Assembly: GCF_014639255.1 (NCBI RefSeq)
Contig: NZ_BMFV01000008.1
Span: forward strand, 62,001-126,000
Origin: Pullulanibacillus pueri
GTDB lineage: Bacteria > Bacillota > Bacilli > Bacillales > Sporolactobacillaceae
DNA length: 64,000 bases
Direction of reading: 5' to 3'
Position 1 is the stretch's first letter; the number at the start of each line of letters is the position of its first letter. A program made the position numbers and the translations under genes. Below the pieces are notes generated by a model that was not told where the DNA came from, ran no database searches, and was given only the letters and a program-made list of their open reading frames with translations. Below, in pieces: positions 9,877-18,781 of the stretch.

Positions 9877-10473
9877 TCTACACACTATGTAGATAAGGTG
9901 GTCATTTAGAGAGTAAACGCTGCGGCTTAGGTCCAGTAGGTTTTCCCGTAAAGCTACCCGAGCGTCGCCACTCTGGCAGTTTCCCTTTAAAGCTTTACCA
10001 ATGCCGTCACCGAACATTGAACTAGATCACCACTTAGTCCGCACTATAATCCCCTCTAAATGTCTTACGAACAGTCTAGGAGTTTTCCTCAGGCAGTCCG
10101 CTGCCATTTCCTAGCCTCTTTTGCAGGATTGATTTCATATGTCATAAAGTGCCGTTGTTGGCCGACAAGCGCCAAATTATGAACATAATCCCCTCAGGAC
10201 CCCACTCAAGGCAGGCTACGCTGTCCGATCCATAGGACCCAAGACAGGTTTTCCAATGCTACTTGCCCTTGGGCAGCAGCAAAGTCTCCGCGAATGCAGG
10301 GTCATCGCCCACATGCCATTGTGGATCGCCCTACATTCTTTACTCCCAGAATTAACCCAAGGCTGGGCGCCCCGAGCCAATACTAAGAACTTCATCGATG
10401 TGCCCTTTGGCGGATTTTTAGGCCCGCCCTCAGAAATGGTGGACTGACTAGAATACTGCACCACCTTCTAACT
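9877..10473 (-). ncRNA. ole: OLE RNA (ornate large extremophilic RNA), candidate
   Basis: About 600 bases between ispA and dxs have no convincing gene but are dense in base pairing, visibly richer in G and C than the flanks. The 5' end (10460-10467) pairs perfectly over 8 bp with the 3' end (9895-9902), closing the whole domain. Local helices include 10409-10413 with 10424-10428 and 9948-9955 with 9991-9998, and a hairpin at 9877-9893 closes the 3' side. A dedicated sigma-A promoter sits directly upstream. OLE RNAs of Firmicutes are about 610 nt and occupy this ispA-dxs location; they act at the membrane with OapA. The identification rests on position, size and structure; I could not run the Rfam model. 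An oapA gene is not present beside it. Confidence 0.82.
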
Positions 10474-10479
10474 AAGTAT

Positions 10480-10508
10480 ATTATACCATAAATCTTAATG
10501 GGTCTCAA
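10480..10508 (-). promoter_or_regulatory. Sigma-A promoter of the OLE RNA
   Basis: On the minus strand TTGAGA (10503-10508), a spacer of exactly 17 bases and a perfect TATAAT (10480-10485) predict a start near 10473. This would make the structured RNA independent of read-through from ispA. Confidence 0.8.
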
Positions 10509-10547
10509 TGAATGGTGATGGCTTGATAGGGCTTATAAATGGATCAT

Positions 10548-10772
10548 CTACTGATAGTACTGCCATTGATTCCATACATTTGAGGAGATTTTAGATTTAT
10601 TCACAAGGTCCATTGAATCATCATAACCTGTCAATTCATCCTCATCCCAGATAACATCTCCAGGATGCTCTTGATAGGTTTGAGATTCAGATTGGATCCA
10701 ATCATTAAGCTCTATTGAATCTCCGCCTTGTTCTCTCATTTTATAAACGTGTTGACGTCTTATCTGACTCAT
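10548..10772 (-). CDS. Small acidic hypothetical protein (74 aa) between ispA and ole
   Basis: I do not recognise this protein. ATG 10772 follows AAGGAG at an ideal 8-base spacing, which supports real translation. The product is soluble-looking, acidic in the middle (a WDEDELTGYDDSM stretch) and ends in a tryptophan-containing tail (NVWNQWQYYQ); no membrane segment or cysteine is visible. It is transcribed in the same direction as ispA and ole but is separated from ispA by a dispersed repeat. The ole promoter begins about 40 bases beyond its stop. Whether it has anything to do with the OLE system is unknown. Confidence 0.6.
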   Translation of the reverse strand: MSQIRRQHVYKMREQGGDSIELNDWIQSESQTYQEHPGDVIWDEDELTGYDDSMDLVNKSKISSNVWNQWQYYQ

Positions 10773-10837
10773 TCCTACCACTCCTTTTCCCCTTAGTTTG
10801 TCTGTTTTTCAATAAAAATACGCATAAGAGTGGATAA

Positions 10838-11177
10838 GAAAAACCGGCAAAGAGCACCCGGTCCCATTTAGACATTGAAAAAGTTTTTAACCAAAGGCAG
10901 CGTCAGCAACCCAGTTGATTGGAACGGAAGGTGTGAGACTCCTTCGGGAATAGCACGCGTCCGAAGATCCACTTGGGAAATCTTATAGAACATCCCAAGT
11001 TAGCTGAGGCCACTAAGGACGATCGGCTAAAAGCGTCACGTCCTGTGACAACGCCGACCCTACCCACATCGAAAAATCGTAAAAACACAATTTTTCTGCG
11101 AGGATTATCCTCTTAGAAGCTTTCCTTAGTCGTGTGGGCATGAGGAAAGCGAGCAGCCTGGAGTGGAGATCAACACC
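10838..11177. repeat. Dispersed repeat, copy A, with a nested insertion
   Basis: It shares two modules with copies at 36827-37051 and 54350-54448. One is a left module of about 90 bases starting AGAAAAACCGG with a CCGG hairpin and AACCAAAGGCAGCGTC. The other is a palindromic module opening GTTGATTGGAACGGA and closing with the imperfect inverse TGGAGTGGAGATCAACACC. Within copy A, 11012-11130 is extra relative to copy B and is itself bounded by the 8-bp inverted repeat ACTAAGGA/TCCTTAGT. Small frames across it (FPKWIFGRVLFPKES type) are artefacts of the repeat. It separates the 74-residue gene from ispA. Confidence 0.8.
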
Positions 11178-11238
11178 TATTTGATGACCAAAAGTTATAC
11201 TTTCTTACTTCTCAACAAAGGAGTCAAGAGAGGTCGTT

Positions 11239-12123
11239 TTAATAGGTACGTTCAATAATAAAGCGAGCGATGCCTTCTAAAGCTGTATCATTGATCTTCG
11301 CATCCTCTAATGCGTCCAAGGCTTTTTCAAAATGCGCTGCTAATTGTTCTTTAGCGCCTTCTATACCTAGAATTTTTGGGTAAGTATTTTTTTTATTGCC
11401 TTCGTCACTTCCGATGGGTTTCCCCATACGTTCTTCTTCTCCTTCAACATCCAAAATATCATCTTGGATTTGAAAAGCGAGACCGAGATGGCGAGCAAAC
11501 ATTTTTAGTTTCTCTTTTGTTTGCGCATCTGCACCTGCAATAACTGCGCCTGCCATCACAGCATATTCAAGCAGACGGCCTGTTTTTTTCTGATGCACAC
11601 GTTCTAATGCAATCAGATTGAGATCAGCGCCTTCCGCTTCAATGTCCTCGATCTGGCCACCGACCATTCCAGCAGGTCCAGCAGCAGATGAAAGGGCTTG
11701 TACGAGCCATACTTTTTGTTCAGCCTCTAAATGTGGCGCCCGTGTAAGACACTCAAAGGCAAAGGTTAATAATCCATCCCCTGCTAATATAGCGGTAGCC
11801 TCATTGAATTTTTTATGGTTGGTTGGAAGACCGCGACGCAAATCATCATTATCCATTGCCGGGAGGTCATCATGTATAAGCGAATAGGTATGAATGTACT
11901 CCAAAGCACAGGCGGGTTGAATCCCTTTGCTAATCTCACTATTTAAAGCCTCAATAACCGCGAGCATTAAAATGGGTCGAAGCCGTTTTCCACCAGCCTC
12001 AACCGAGTACAACATCGCTTCTTTAAGTTGTTTAGGGGCTTCTGCCATTTTAAGCAATTGGATCAGTTGATAATCAACCAATTTCTTTTTGTCATCAAGA
12101 TACCCTTGAATAGTCACATTCAT
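11239..12123 (-). CDS. ispA: Farnesyl diphosphate / geranyl transferase-type polyprenyl synthase
   Basis: A 294-residue all-helical isoprenyl diphosphate synthase that extends DMAPP with IPP to farnesyl diphosphate. The first aspartate-rich motif DDLPAMDNDD begins at residue 85, and the second is in FQIQDDILD near 220; both are intact. Its ATG shares a base with the xseB stop (TAATG), so it belongs to the xseA-xseB-ispA unit. In B. subtilis dxs follows directly; here the OLE RNA, a small gene and a repeat lie between. Confidence 0.96.
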   Translation of the reverse strand: MNVTIQGYLDDKKKLVDYQLIQLLKMAEAPKQLKEAMLYSVEAGGKRLRPILMLAVIEALNSEISKGIQPACALEYIHTYSLIHDDLPAMDNDDLRRGLPTNHKKFNEATAILAGDGLLTFAFECLTRAPHLEAEQKVWLVQALSSAAGPAGMVGGQIEDIEAEGADLNLIALERVHQKKTGRLLEYAVMAGAVIAGADAQTKEKLKMFARHLGLAFQIQDDILDVEGEEERMGKPIGSDEGNKKNTYPKILGIEGAKEQLAAHFEKALDALEDAKINDTALEGIARFIIERTY

Positions 12124-12389
12124 TATTGATCATCCTTGTCTAACTGAAAAGGTTCTTCTGTGCCATCTTCGCGAAGAATTTGATCCATTTGCTCTTCGAC
12201 CTTCTGTAATTTTTGATGACAGGTTTTAGAGAGGGTGACCCCTTTTTGGAACAAATTAATGGCCTTTTCTAGTGGCACCTCATTTTCTTCAAGTTGCTTT
12301 ACAATGATTTCAAGTTCACGCATGGCGTCCTCGAAGCTAGCCTCACCCTTATTCTCCTCTTGTGTTTCTAATTCAAATGGCTCACTCAT
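12123..12389 (-). CDS. xseB: Exodeoxyribonuclease VII small subunit
   Basis: An 88-residue, two-helix acidic protein with the family core [17 protein letters not shown] and [18 protein letters not shown]. It assembles with XseA into exonuclease VII, which degrades single-stranded DNA from both ends. The start overlaps the xseA stop by four bases (ATGA), and its stop overlaps the ispA start, so the three are translationally coupled. Confidence 0.96.
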   Translation of the reverse strand: MSEPFELETQEENKGEASFEDAMRELEIIVKQLEENEVPLEKAINLFQKGVTLSKTCHQKLQKVEEQMDQILREDGTEEPFQLDKDDQ

Positions 12390-13738
12390 CCTTTATCTCC
12401 TTCCTCAATTCCCCATACCTGGCAATCCACAACACCATCTTGTAAACGGACACTCATACTTTCTCCAGGGTTAATATGTTTAACAGATTTAACGAGTTGC
12501 TGGTCAGCGTTATAAGCTAAGGCATACCCACGTTCCATAATACTTAAGGGGCTCAAGGCATTTAATTGACGGATTAATGTTTGCAATTGCGTTTCCTTTT
12601 TTTCCTCATGCTGCTTAAATGCCCGTTCTAGCCTTTGAGAGAGATTCTCTCTATCTTTTGCCGCTTGTCTTAATTGCTCTTCCGGATGATGTTTATAAAT
12701 TAATCGCGTAGCATGCTCTGTTCGTTGTCTCCATTGATGAAGAATGCGCTGTGACTGATGGGTTATTCTTTCAAATGCGCGATCGAGATCTTGTTCTTTT
12801 TGTCGTACAAGCTGCATAGGATATCTAAAAGCATACGAATTTCTTAGGACAGATAACCGCTCACGTTCATTGGCCAGCCGCCGTTTCATTGCCTGAAGTA
12901 AGCGTTTCGTACGATCATCTACTTTTTCTTGTAATTCCAATATATGAGGAACGACAAGTTCACCCGCCGCTGTTGGGGTGGCCGCGCGTAAGTCAGCAAC
13001 AAAATCAGAAATAGTAAAATCCGTTTCGTGACCAACAGCTGAAATTATCGGAAGGTTCGAGGCGTGAATCGAGCGCGCAACACTTTCTTCGTTAAAAGCC
13101 CAAAGCTCCTCAATCGAGCCTCCCCCACGACCAATAATCAAGACATCCACATTTTTTTTGGCGTTCGCAAGATTAATGGCTTGGACAATCGAGGGAGCCG
13201 CATACTCTCCTTGAACAAGGACTGGAAAAACAGTGATCCCCGCCACAGGATAACGCCTTTTTATTGTTGTGAAAATATCACGGATTGCAGCACCTGTAGG
13301 CGATGTGACTACGCCAATTCTTCTCGGATAAGTGGGGAGGGGTTTTTTTAAACGTTGATCAAAAAGACCTTCTTGTTCAAGCTTGTTCTTTAATTGTTCA
13401 AAAGCTAAAAATAGATTCCCAATCCCATCTTGCTGCATTTCTTTGATATAAATTTGATATTGCCCATACGGTTCATAAACAGAAATCTCACCACGCACAA
13501 GTACCTTCATCCCATTTTCCGGATTAAAAAGTAACCGCCGATTATCAGCAGCAAACATCACTCCAGATATGCGTGATTGCGTGTCCTTTAGGGTTAAATA
13601 CATATGTCCACGACTATGTTTTTTAAAGTTAGATATTTCTGCACGTATCCACACATCTTGAAGACGCCTGTCATGATCAAATAAAGTTTTTATATACCGT
13701 GTTAACGCCGTCACACTTACATAACGTCTCTCAGCCAT
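12386..13738 (-). CDS. xseA: Exodeoxyribonuclease VII large subunit
   Basis: A 450-residue protein with an N-terminal OB-fold (about 5-100; [19 protein letters not shown]) and the catalytic domain containing [28 protein letters not shown] and [12 protein letters not shown] long basic coiled-coil region follows (about 270-400). ATG 13738 is preceded by AAGGAAGGG. In B. subtilis folD lies between xseA and nusB; here only 53 bases separate xseA from the nusB stop and folD is absent. Confidence 0.97.
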   Translation of the reverse strand: MAERRYVSVTALTRYIKTLFDHDRRLQDVWIRAEISNFKKHSRGHMYLTLKDTQSRISGVMFAADNRRLLFNPENGMKVLVRGEISVYEPYGQYQIYIKEMQQDGIGNLFLAFEQLKNKLEQEGLFDQRLKKPLPTYPRRIGVVTSPTGAAIRDIFTTIKRRYPVAGITVFPVLVQGEYAAPSIVQAINLANAKKNVDVLIIGRGGGSIEELWAFNEESVARSIHASNLPIISAVGHETDFTISDFVADLRAATPTAAGELVVPHILELQEKVDDRTKRLLQAMKRRLANERERLSVLRNSYAFRYPMQLVRQKEQDLDRAFERITHQSQRILHQWRQRTEHATRLIYKHHPEEQLRQAAKDRENLSQRLERAFKQHEEKKETQLQTLIRQLNALSPLSIMERGYALAYNADQQLVKSVKHINPGESMSVRLQDGVVDCQVWGIEEGDKG

Positions 13739-13791
13739 GAAACCCTTCCTTTTAGTAGTTATCTCCGTTTTGCTTTTATAAAAATTTTTCT

Positions 13792-14187
13792 TTATTGATC
13801 CAATTCCTGATTCGCAATCTTTGAAAGAACCCCATTTGTAAACCGACGTGTATCATCATCACCAAAAGTTTTTGCCATTTCAATCGCTTCATTTAAAGTG
13901 ACATTTGTCGGAATATCCTTGATATATTTAAGTTCACATACCGCCAGGCGCATAACTGCCTTATCAATATTCCCAAGCCGTTCAAACGGCCATTTAATAA
14001 GATATTTTTTGATAAGGGCATCGATTTCATCTAAATGTTCAAGTGATTGATTCACAAGATTTTCTAAAAACGGGTCACTTTTTTGCCCATCTAAAGCACT
14101 TTCGAGTGCATCTCTAGCAGAATGCTTTCCCACGTCAATTTGGAAGAGCACTTGTATAGCCTTTTCTCTTGCCTTTCTCCGGTTCAT
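13792..14187 (-). CDS. nusB: Transcription antitermination factor NusB
   Basis: About 131 residues, all helical. It begins MNRRKAREKAIQVLFQIDV and contains RWPFERL-like KWPFERLGNIDKAVMRLA and NEAIEMAKTFGDDDTRRFTNG, all typical NusB. It binds boxA RNA with NusE in rRNA antitermination. The start at ATG 14187 matches family length and lies 10 bases after GAAGGGAAG; a longer frame begins with GTG at 14217. It is separated from the upstream yqhY by a terminator. Confidence 0.95.
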   Translation of the reverse strand: MNRRKAREKAIQVLFQIDVGKHSARDALESALDGQKSDPFLENLVNQSLEHLDEIDALIKKYLIKWPFERLGNIDKAVMRLAVCELKYIKDIPTNVTLNEAIEMAKTFGDDDTRRFTNGVLSKIANQELDQ

Positions 14188-14287
14188 CCTATTAAGTCTT
14201 CCCTTCTCTAGCTGCACATAGGTCCATTAAACTTACGATGGCTTCCATCATTATATTTAACATATTGTGCTTGTCCTAAAACATAGT

Positions 14288-14318
14288 GAAAAAATCAAAG
14301 GGGGACCCCCTTTGATTT
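14288..14318 (-). terminator. Terminator after the accB-accC-yqhY operon
   Basis: A perfect 13-bp stem (14292-14304 with 14306-14318) includes five G-C pairs and is followed by T on the minus strand. The stem begins at the yqhY stop codon. Confidence 0.88.
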
Positions 14319-14754
14319 ATTGAAAGTGATCTGTACTTACGCTACCCGTTTGTTCAAATTCTACACCCACAACGTGAATGTTTATTGCGTTCACTTCTAG
14401 GGCTGTCATCGTCCGTAAGGTTTGGGCGATATTCTCCTGTACGGCACGCCCAACCTCTGGAATAGAGACACCGAACTTCATTCGGAGTTGAACATCGATA
14501 GAGATGCCCTCCTCTTTCAGGTCGACTTTAACCCCTTTTCCCAAATTTTTTCGGCCCATTTTTTCAGCAACACCCGAAGCAAAACCGCCTTGCATAGAGG
14601 CTACGCCAGCCACTTCATTTGCAGCCATCCCAGCGATAACCTCAATAACCTCTGGAGAAATTTCCACTTTACCCAAATCTGTTTGGCTTTCTTCCATTTC
14701 AAACATCGGTGTCGTGTCTACATCATCAAAAAAGTGATTTTTCTCATCCATCAC
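14317..14754 (-). CDS. yqhY: Asp23/Gls24-family envelope stress protein (YqhY)
   Basis: A 145-residue Asp23/Gls24-domain protein with the signatures [21 protein letters not shown] and VEVDLKEE-like [10 protein letters not shown]. It corresponds to YqhY, which is encoded with accB and accC across Firmicutes and influences acetyl-CoA carboxylase activity in B. subtilis. Its ATG overlaps the accC stop by four bases. The first 25 residues are acidic and probably disordered. Confidence 0.93.
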   Translation of the reverse strand: MMDEKNHFFDDVDTTPMFEMEESQTDLGKVEISPEVIEVIAGMAANEVAGVASMQGGFASGVAEKMGRKNLGKGVKVDLKEEGISIDVQLRMKFGVSIPEVGRAVQENIAQTLRTMTALEVNAINIHVVGVEFEQTGSVSTDHFQ

Positions 14755-16121
14755 TCTTCACCTCCGAAGTTTTCTTGACCAGTAATAGGATATTTCTCTA
14801 AGAATTTCGTATTAAAATCTCCTTTTACGAAAACCGGATGATTAAACAAACTCAAATGGAAAGGAATCGTTGTGTGAATACCATCTACGACCGTTTCCCC
14901 AAGTGCGCGTTTCATTTTGGCAACGGCTTCTTCCCGTGTAGCGCCATAAGTGATAATTTTCGCGACCATGGAATCATAAAAAGGAGGAATCTTATAGCCA
15001 GGATAAACAGCAGAATCCACACGAACCCCTGGTCCACCTGGTGGAAGGTACATGGTGACTTCCCCTGGGGAAGGCATAAAGTTTTTAGCCGGATTTTCAG
15101 CGTTAATTCGGCACTCAATAGCCCAACCTGTAAATGTCACATCCTCTTGCTTAATCGTTAACTTTTCACCAGAAGCCACGCGGATTTGTTCTTTGATAAG
15201 ATCAATTCCTGTGACGTACTCGGTCACCGGATGCTCCACTTGAATACGCGTATTCATTTCCATGAAGTAAAAAGAACCGCTCGCATCGTAAATAAATTCA
15301 ATTGTTCCTGCTCCAGAATAATTGACAGCCTGTGCTGCTTTAACTGCCGCGTCACCCATTTCTTGGCGTTTTTCCGGCGTTAAAGCTGGCGACGGTGATT
15401 CTTCAACTAATTTTTGCAAGCGACGTTGTATGGAGCAGTCCCTTTCACCTAAGTGAATGGTGTGACCATAATTGTCAGCTAACACTTGAATTTCGACATG
15501 GCGAAAATCTTCAATGAATTTTTCAATATAAACCCCAGGGTTTCCAAAAGCTGTTGCGGCTTCTTGTTGGGTAATTGAAACCCCTTTTCTTAATTCCTCT
15601 TCATTTCTCGCGATTCTTATCCCTTTACCTCCACCACCAGCCGTGGCTTTAATGATGACCGGATAGTGAATATCTTCGGCAACTAAGAGCGCATCTTCAA
15701 TGGTTTCCACTACACCCTCGGAACCAGGAACAACCGGAACTCCCGCTTGTTTCATTGTACTCTTAGCAACGTCTTTTATTCCCATTTTACTAATCGCTTC
15801 AGGGCTAGGACCTATAAACGTAATCTTGCATTCTTCGCACAGCTCCGCAAAATCTGCGTTTTCTGCAAGGAAACCATACCCTGGGTGAATAGCGTCTACA
15901 CCTGTAAGTATAGCCACACTCATGATACTCGTGAGATTAAGATAGCTGTCCTTTGAAGCGGTGGGTCCAATACAGTAAGCTTCGTCAGCCAACTGAACAT
16001 GTAGGGCTTCCTTATCTGCTTCTGAATAGACAGCCACTGTTTCAATATCCATTTCTTTACATGCTCTGATAATCCGAACTGCAATTTCACCACGGTTAGC
16101 AACAAGTATTTTTTTTATCAT
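14751..16121 (-). CDS. accC: Acetyl-CoA carboxylase biotin carboxylase subunit
   Basis: A 456-residue ATP-grasp enzyme that carboxylates biotin on AccB, the first half of malonyl-CoA formation. It starts [17 protein letters not shown], has the glycine-rich ATP loop [10 protein letters not shown] near 165, and the catalytic [13 protein letters not shown] near 290. Length is normal. accB lies 11 bases upstream and yqhY overlaps downstream. Confidence 0.97.
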   Translation of the reverse strand: MIKKILVANRGEIAVRIIRACKEMDIETVAVYSEADKEALHVQLADEAYCIGPTASKDSYLNLTSIMSVAILTGVDAIHPGYGFLAENADFAELCEECKITFIGPSPEAISKMGIKDVAKSTMKQAGVPVVPGSEGVVETIEDALLVAEDIHYPVIIKATAGGGGKGIRIARNEEELRKGVSITQQEAATAFGNPGVYIEKFIEDFRHVEIQVLADNYGHTIHLGERDCSIQRRLQKLVEESPSPALTPEKRQEMGDAAVKAAQAVNYSGAGTIEFIYDASGSFYFMEMNTRIQVEHPVTEYVTGIDLIKEQIRVASGEKLTIKQEDVTFTGWAIECRINAENPAKNFMPSPGEVTMYLPPGGPGVRVDSAVYPGYKIPPFYDSMVAKIITYGATREEAVAKMKRALGETVVDGIHTTIPFHLSLFNHPVFVKGDFNTKFLEKYPITGQENFGGEE

Positions 16122-16132
16122 ATGTAAAACCC

Positions 16133-16624
16133 CTATTCTGCTTTAACAAGGAAAAGTGGTTGTCCATATTCAACGAGCTGGCCATCTTCAACGAGCACTT
16201 CAACTATTTCGCCTTTAACATCTGCCTCTATTTCGTTGAATAATTTCATGGCTTCAATGATACAAACCACTGAATCTGCATCGACCTTGGAACCTTTTTT
16301 AACAAAGTTTTCTTTTTCTGGTGAAGGCTTTGCATAAAAAGTCCCAACCATTGGAGATTCGATTTTATGTAGATTAGAATCTGTGTTCAAGTCCTCTTGT
16401 GCGTTATTGTCCACTGGCTTTTGTGTGGATTGAGAAACCTGGGTTGGTTGTGCTGGTGATTGTGGTGCTACATGTTGGACGACTGGTTCAGCCACCGTTG
16501 TAACCACAACTTCTTTATTCTTTTTTAAAACAACTTTAGAATTCTCAACTTCATATTCAAATTCATCGATCGATGAGTCATCGATTAACTGGATAAGCTC
16601 CTTTAATTCTTCAACTTTCAACAA
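16133..16624 (-). CDS. accB: Biotin carboxyl carrier protein of acetyl-CoA carboxylase
   Basis: An N-terminal dimerisation region ([19 protein letters not shown]), a Gln/Pro/Thr-rich linker (about 55-85) and the C-terminal biotinyl domain with the modified lysine in [13 protein letters not shown] start it at TTG 16624, nine bases after AAAGGAG, because this aligns with the usual MLxIxEIxELI beginning. An in-frame ATG at 16645 would place the same ribosome site inside the gene. It is the first gene of accB-accC-yqhY and has its own promoter upstream. Confidence 0.93.
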   Translation of the reverse strand: MLKVEELKELIQLIDDSSIDEFEYEVENSKVVLKKNKEVVVTTVAEPVVQHVAPQSPAQPTQVSQSTQKPVDNNAQEDLNTDSNLHKIESPMVGTFYAKPSPEKENFVKKGSKVDADSVVCIIEAMKLFNEIEADVKGEIVEVLVEDGQLVEYGQPLFLVKAE

Positions 16625-16738
16625 GGTTTTGCACTCCTTTTTCATCTCTCATATTAAACCTTCTTAGCTTGATGCCTAATGGTAAAAATGAGAGTATTCA
16701 CTTTTCTTATCTCTTGTCCTATACTTTGCCTCTAAGGC

Positions 16739-16767
16739 ATTATAAAACCTTATACTAGTAAAAGCAA
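16739..16767 (-). promoter_or_regulatory. Probable sigma-A promoter of accB-accC-yqhY
   Basis: TTGCTT (16762-16767), a 17-base spacer and a perfect TATAAT (16739-16744) on the minus strand, about 110 bases before the accB start. I saw no clear FapR-type palindrome. Confidence 0.55.
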
Positions 16768-16835
16768 AGATAATTATACTATATCACTATTTTGCCTGTG
16801 TGAAAACGTCTGACCTCTTCTCAAAATAATTAAAT

Positions 16836-16877
16836 AGAAAAAAATAAAGAGACTGCGGTTAGACCAACAGCCTCTTA
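16836..16877 (-). terminator. Terminator of the spoIIIA operon
   Basis: On the minus strand AAGAGGCTG pairs with CAGTCTCTT (one G-T pair), followed by a T-rich run, shortly after the spoIIIAH stop. Confidence 0.72.
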
Positions 16878-16893
16878 GGGTCAATCAATGCCA

Positions 16894-17427
16894 TTACTTA
16901 ACAGGTTCACGGGTAACCGTGACTTGAACATCTCCTAGCTCGCTATTGACCATACGCATGATCTCATTTGTTTGCTTATTGGAGAGGCTCCCTGCTTTAA
17001 CATAAACACTCACCGTCGAACCTGAAGTACTCACCACTGCATCTTTATAGCCTTTGGCCATAATTTCATCTTCTAACTTAGATTCTGTTTGACTCATTGT
17101 TTGTAATGATTCGAGACCATCTTGTGCTTTACTCACTTCAGCAGCTGTACTATCATCGGAAGCCATCGTGGCCTCATATTGTTGAGCTGTTTTTCTGTCT
17201 TCATCGTCCTTAGCTAAACGGTATTCGGAAAGTGCGTCATCACTAGTGGCATCGCTAGTCGTCAGTCCATCTTTTACATCAGAGCTTGCTGTGGCTTGAT
17301 CTTTCGTCTTTGAAGACTGTGCTGTGGGTGTATTTGTCGTCGGAGACGAAGTGATATAGTATACCGATAAGACAACAATTAAACTCAACATCGTTAATAA
17401 CCACACCGTTTGTTTTTTTAACACCAT
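16894..17427 (-). CDS. spoIIIAH: Stage III sporulation protein AH (SpoIIIAH)
   Basis: A 177-residue mother-cell membrane protein with one N-terminal transmembrane helix (about 7-27), a low-complexity Ser/Thr/Asp linker, and a C-terminal ring-building domain like those of type III secretion rings (about 90-177, ending QVTVTREPVK). With forespore SpoIIQ it forms the feeding-tube channel across the engulfment membranes. It is the last gene of the spoIIIA operon, two bases after spoIIIAG. Confidence 0.95.
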   Translation of the reverse strand: MVLKKQTVWLLTMLSLIVVLSVYYITSSPTTNTPTAQSSKTKDQATASSDVKDGLTTSDATSDDALSEYRLAKDDEDRKTAQQYEATMASDDSTAAEVSKAQDGLESLQTMSQTESKLEDEIMAKGYKDAVVSTSGSTVSVYVKAGSLSNKQTNEIMRMVNSELGDVQVTVTREPVK

Positions 17428-17429
17428 TA

Positions 17430-18092
17430 TTATTCCTCCTTAGATTTCGCTTGTGTCACAGACACTTTATATGAAGGGATACTAAGCACTGAACTTACAG
17501 CATCGACAATCCATGATTTTACCGTTGGATTATCTACCCCATAAGCCACCACCCAAACCCCTTTAACAACAGGACTCTTTTGTGTCACAACTAATGGCTT
17601 TCCGTCAATAATGACCACGTCATGCTTGCTGCTTTTTTCATTAGAAACCCTTGTCCCTCCATCTTTATCCTCCTCATTGGTTTGATTTGTTTGTGTATCT
17701 GTGTTTTCTCCATAGACATTTTGCATGGTCGTGTCAATGGTCACCCACACATGAACATTAGAAACTCCCATCACTTCATTTAAAATATTTGTAAGATGGT
17801 CCTCGTAGTAAGAGGCATAATCTTCAAATGAAGAAAAGGTCTTTTGCTTTGTCGTCTTAAAAGTGGCCATATCTTGTTCAGCAGTCTGGCTTGTTGTCTC
17901 TACCGCTTTCTGCTCTGTGCTTTTACCAGAACCTGACCCATAAAAATGACTCATGAGCATTAAACCAACACCAATGACAAGTAATATTACGAGTGTTTGG
18001 AGTGGCGACTTTTTCTTTTTCTGCGCAGGCTTCTCAGACTTCTCTGTCAAAAAAAGCGACTTCAGATACTGCAGCAGTTTTTGCAAGGACAT
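17430..18092 (-). CDS. spoIIIAG: Stage III sporulation protein AG (SpoIIIAG)
   Basis: 220 residues: a basic cytoplasmic N-terminus, one transmembrane helix (about 29-47), and a ring-building domain interrupted by a Gln/Asn/Asp-rich insert (about 125-150), the known layout of SpoIIIAG, which forms a large ring in the channel. It is packed three bases after spoIIIAF. Confidence 0.94.
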   Translation of the reverse strand: MSLQKLLQYLKSLFLTEKSEKPAQKKKKSPLQTLVILLVIGVGLMLMSHFYGSGSGKSTEQKAVETTSQTAEQDMATFKTTKQKTFSSFEDYASYYEDHLTNILNEVMGVSNVHVWVTIDTTMQNVYGENTDTQTNQTNEEDKDGGTRVSNEKSSKHDVVIIDGKPLVVTQKSPVVKGVWVVAYGVDNPTVKSWIVDAVSSVLSIPSYKVSVTQAKSKEE

Positions 18093-18095
18093 AGA

Positions 18096-18770
18096 TTAAG
18101 AACCGCCTCCTTCCAGCTGGAGCGTTAAACTATCCGGCGGTATTTCCCATTTCTTTGCTAGAAATTGTTTAACTTCCTTAAGCGTGGCTTTTTCCTTCGA
18201 AGTAGGTTCTGTTTTTGTTTTACTTACTGACGCCACTTGAATCTCAACCTTTTTAACAGGTTGGATGGTATCCTCATCTTTTGATTTTGCTTGTGTCTGA
18301 TCCTTCTCGGATTGATCTGCATGTCCTAAAACAACAACGGCATGTTTGATAGGGTTAGTGTCATCACTAGAGTCAGAAGCATCGTAATGAGAGTTAAGTT
18401 CCAAATCAATATCGCCGACAATGGCTAAATCATATTGATCCATCAACTCCTCTTGTACATAGTTTTTCATTTGGACAGCCACCATGTTAGATTTATATGC
18501 AGCTTGGTCATCTTCTATTTCACTTTTATACTGATTTATTGAATTTTTTAAAGGATCATCGTCATCAGGCTTAGAAAACTCCGATAAAATATGGTCAATC
18601 GGCATATGCAAGACTTTCATAATAGGACTCAGAAGGGCAACAATCAGCACGAGTCCAATGACGAGTTTGACGTACTTTTGAAAACTATCATTTGGTAATA
18701 ACAATTCAAGAACAATCGCCAGTAAAATTAAGAGAACGATTTGTGAGATCCAGCTAGATATAGCAGACAT
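18096..18770 (-). CDS. spoIIIAF: Stage III sporulation protein AF (SpoIIIAF)
   Basis: 224 residues with two N-terminal membrane helices (about 6-25 and 35-53) and a long charged extracytoplasmic domain that ends in a ring-building fold (WEIPPDSLTLQLEGGGS). The start is ATG 18770, six bases after AAGGAGG; a longer open frame running back into spoIIIAE is an artefact. Confidence 0.94.
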   Translation of the reverse strand: MSAISSWISQIVLLILLAIVLELLLPNDSFQKYVKLVIGLVLIVALLSPIMKVLHMPIDHILSEFSKPDDDDPLKNSINQYKSEIEDDQAAYKSNMVAVQMKNYVQEELMDQYDLAIVGDIDLELNSHYDASDSSDDTNPIKHAVVVLGHADQSEKDQTQAKSKDEDTIQPVKKVEIQVASVSKTKTEPTSKEKATLKEVKQFLAKKWEIPPDSLTLQLEGGGS

Positions 18771-18781
18771 CAAGAACCTCC

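Noticed and set aside
10216..10464. Overlapping frames on both strands within the OLE region
   Set aside because: They lie in a densely paired non-coding RNA, have no ribosome sites and no recognisable protein features.
10903..11088. Small minus-strand frame with FPKWIFGRVLFPKES, also seen at 36817-37053
   Set aside because: It arises from the dispersed repeat; the shared peptide reflects repeat sequence, not a protein.
16745..16800. FapR operator in the accB promoter
   Set aside because: There is only a weak partial palindrome around TATACTAGTA, not a full FapR site.
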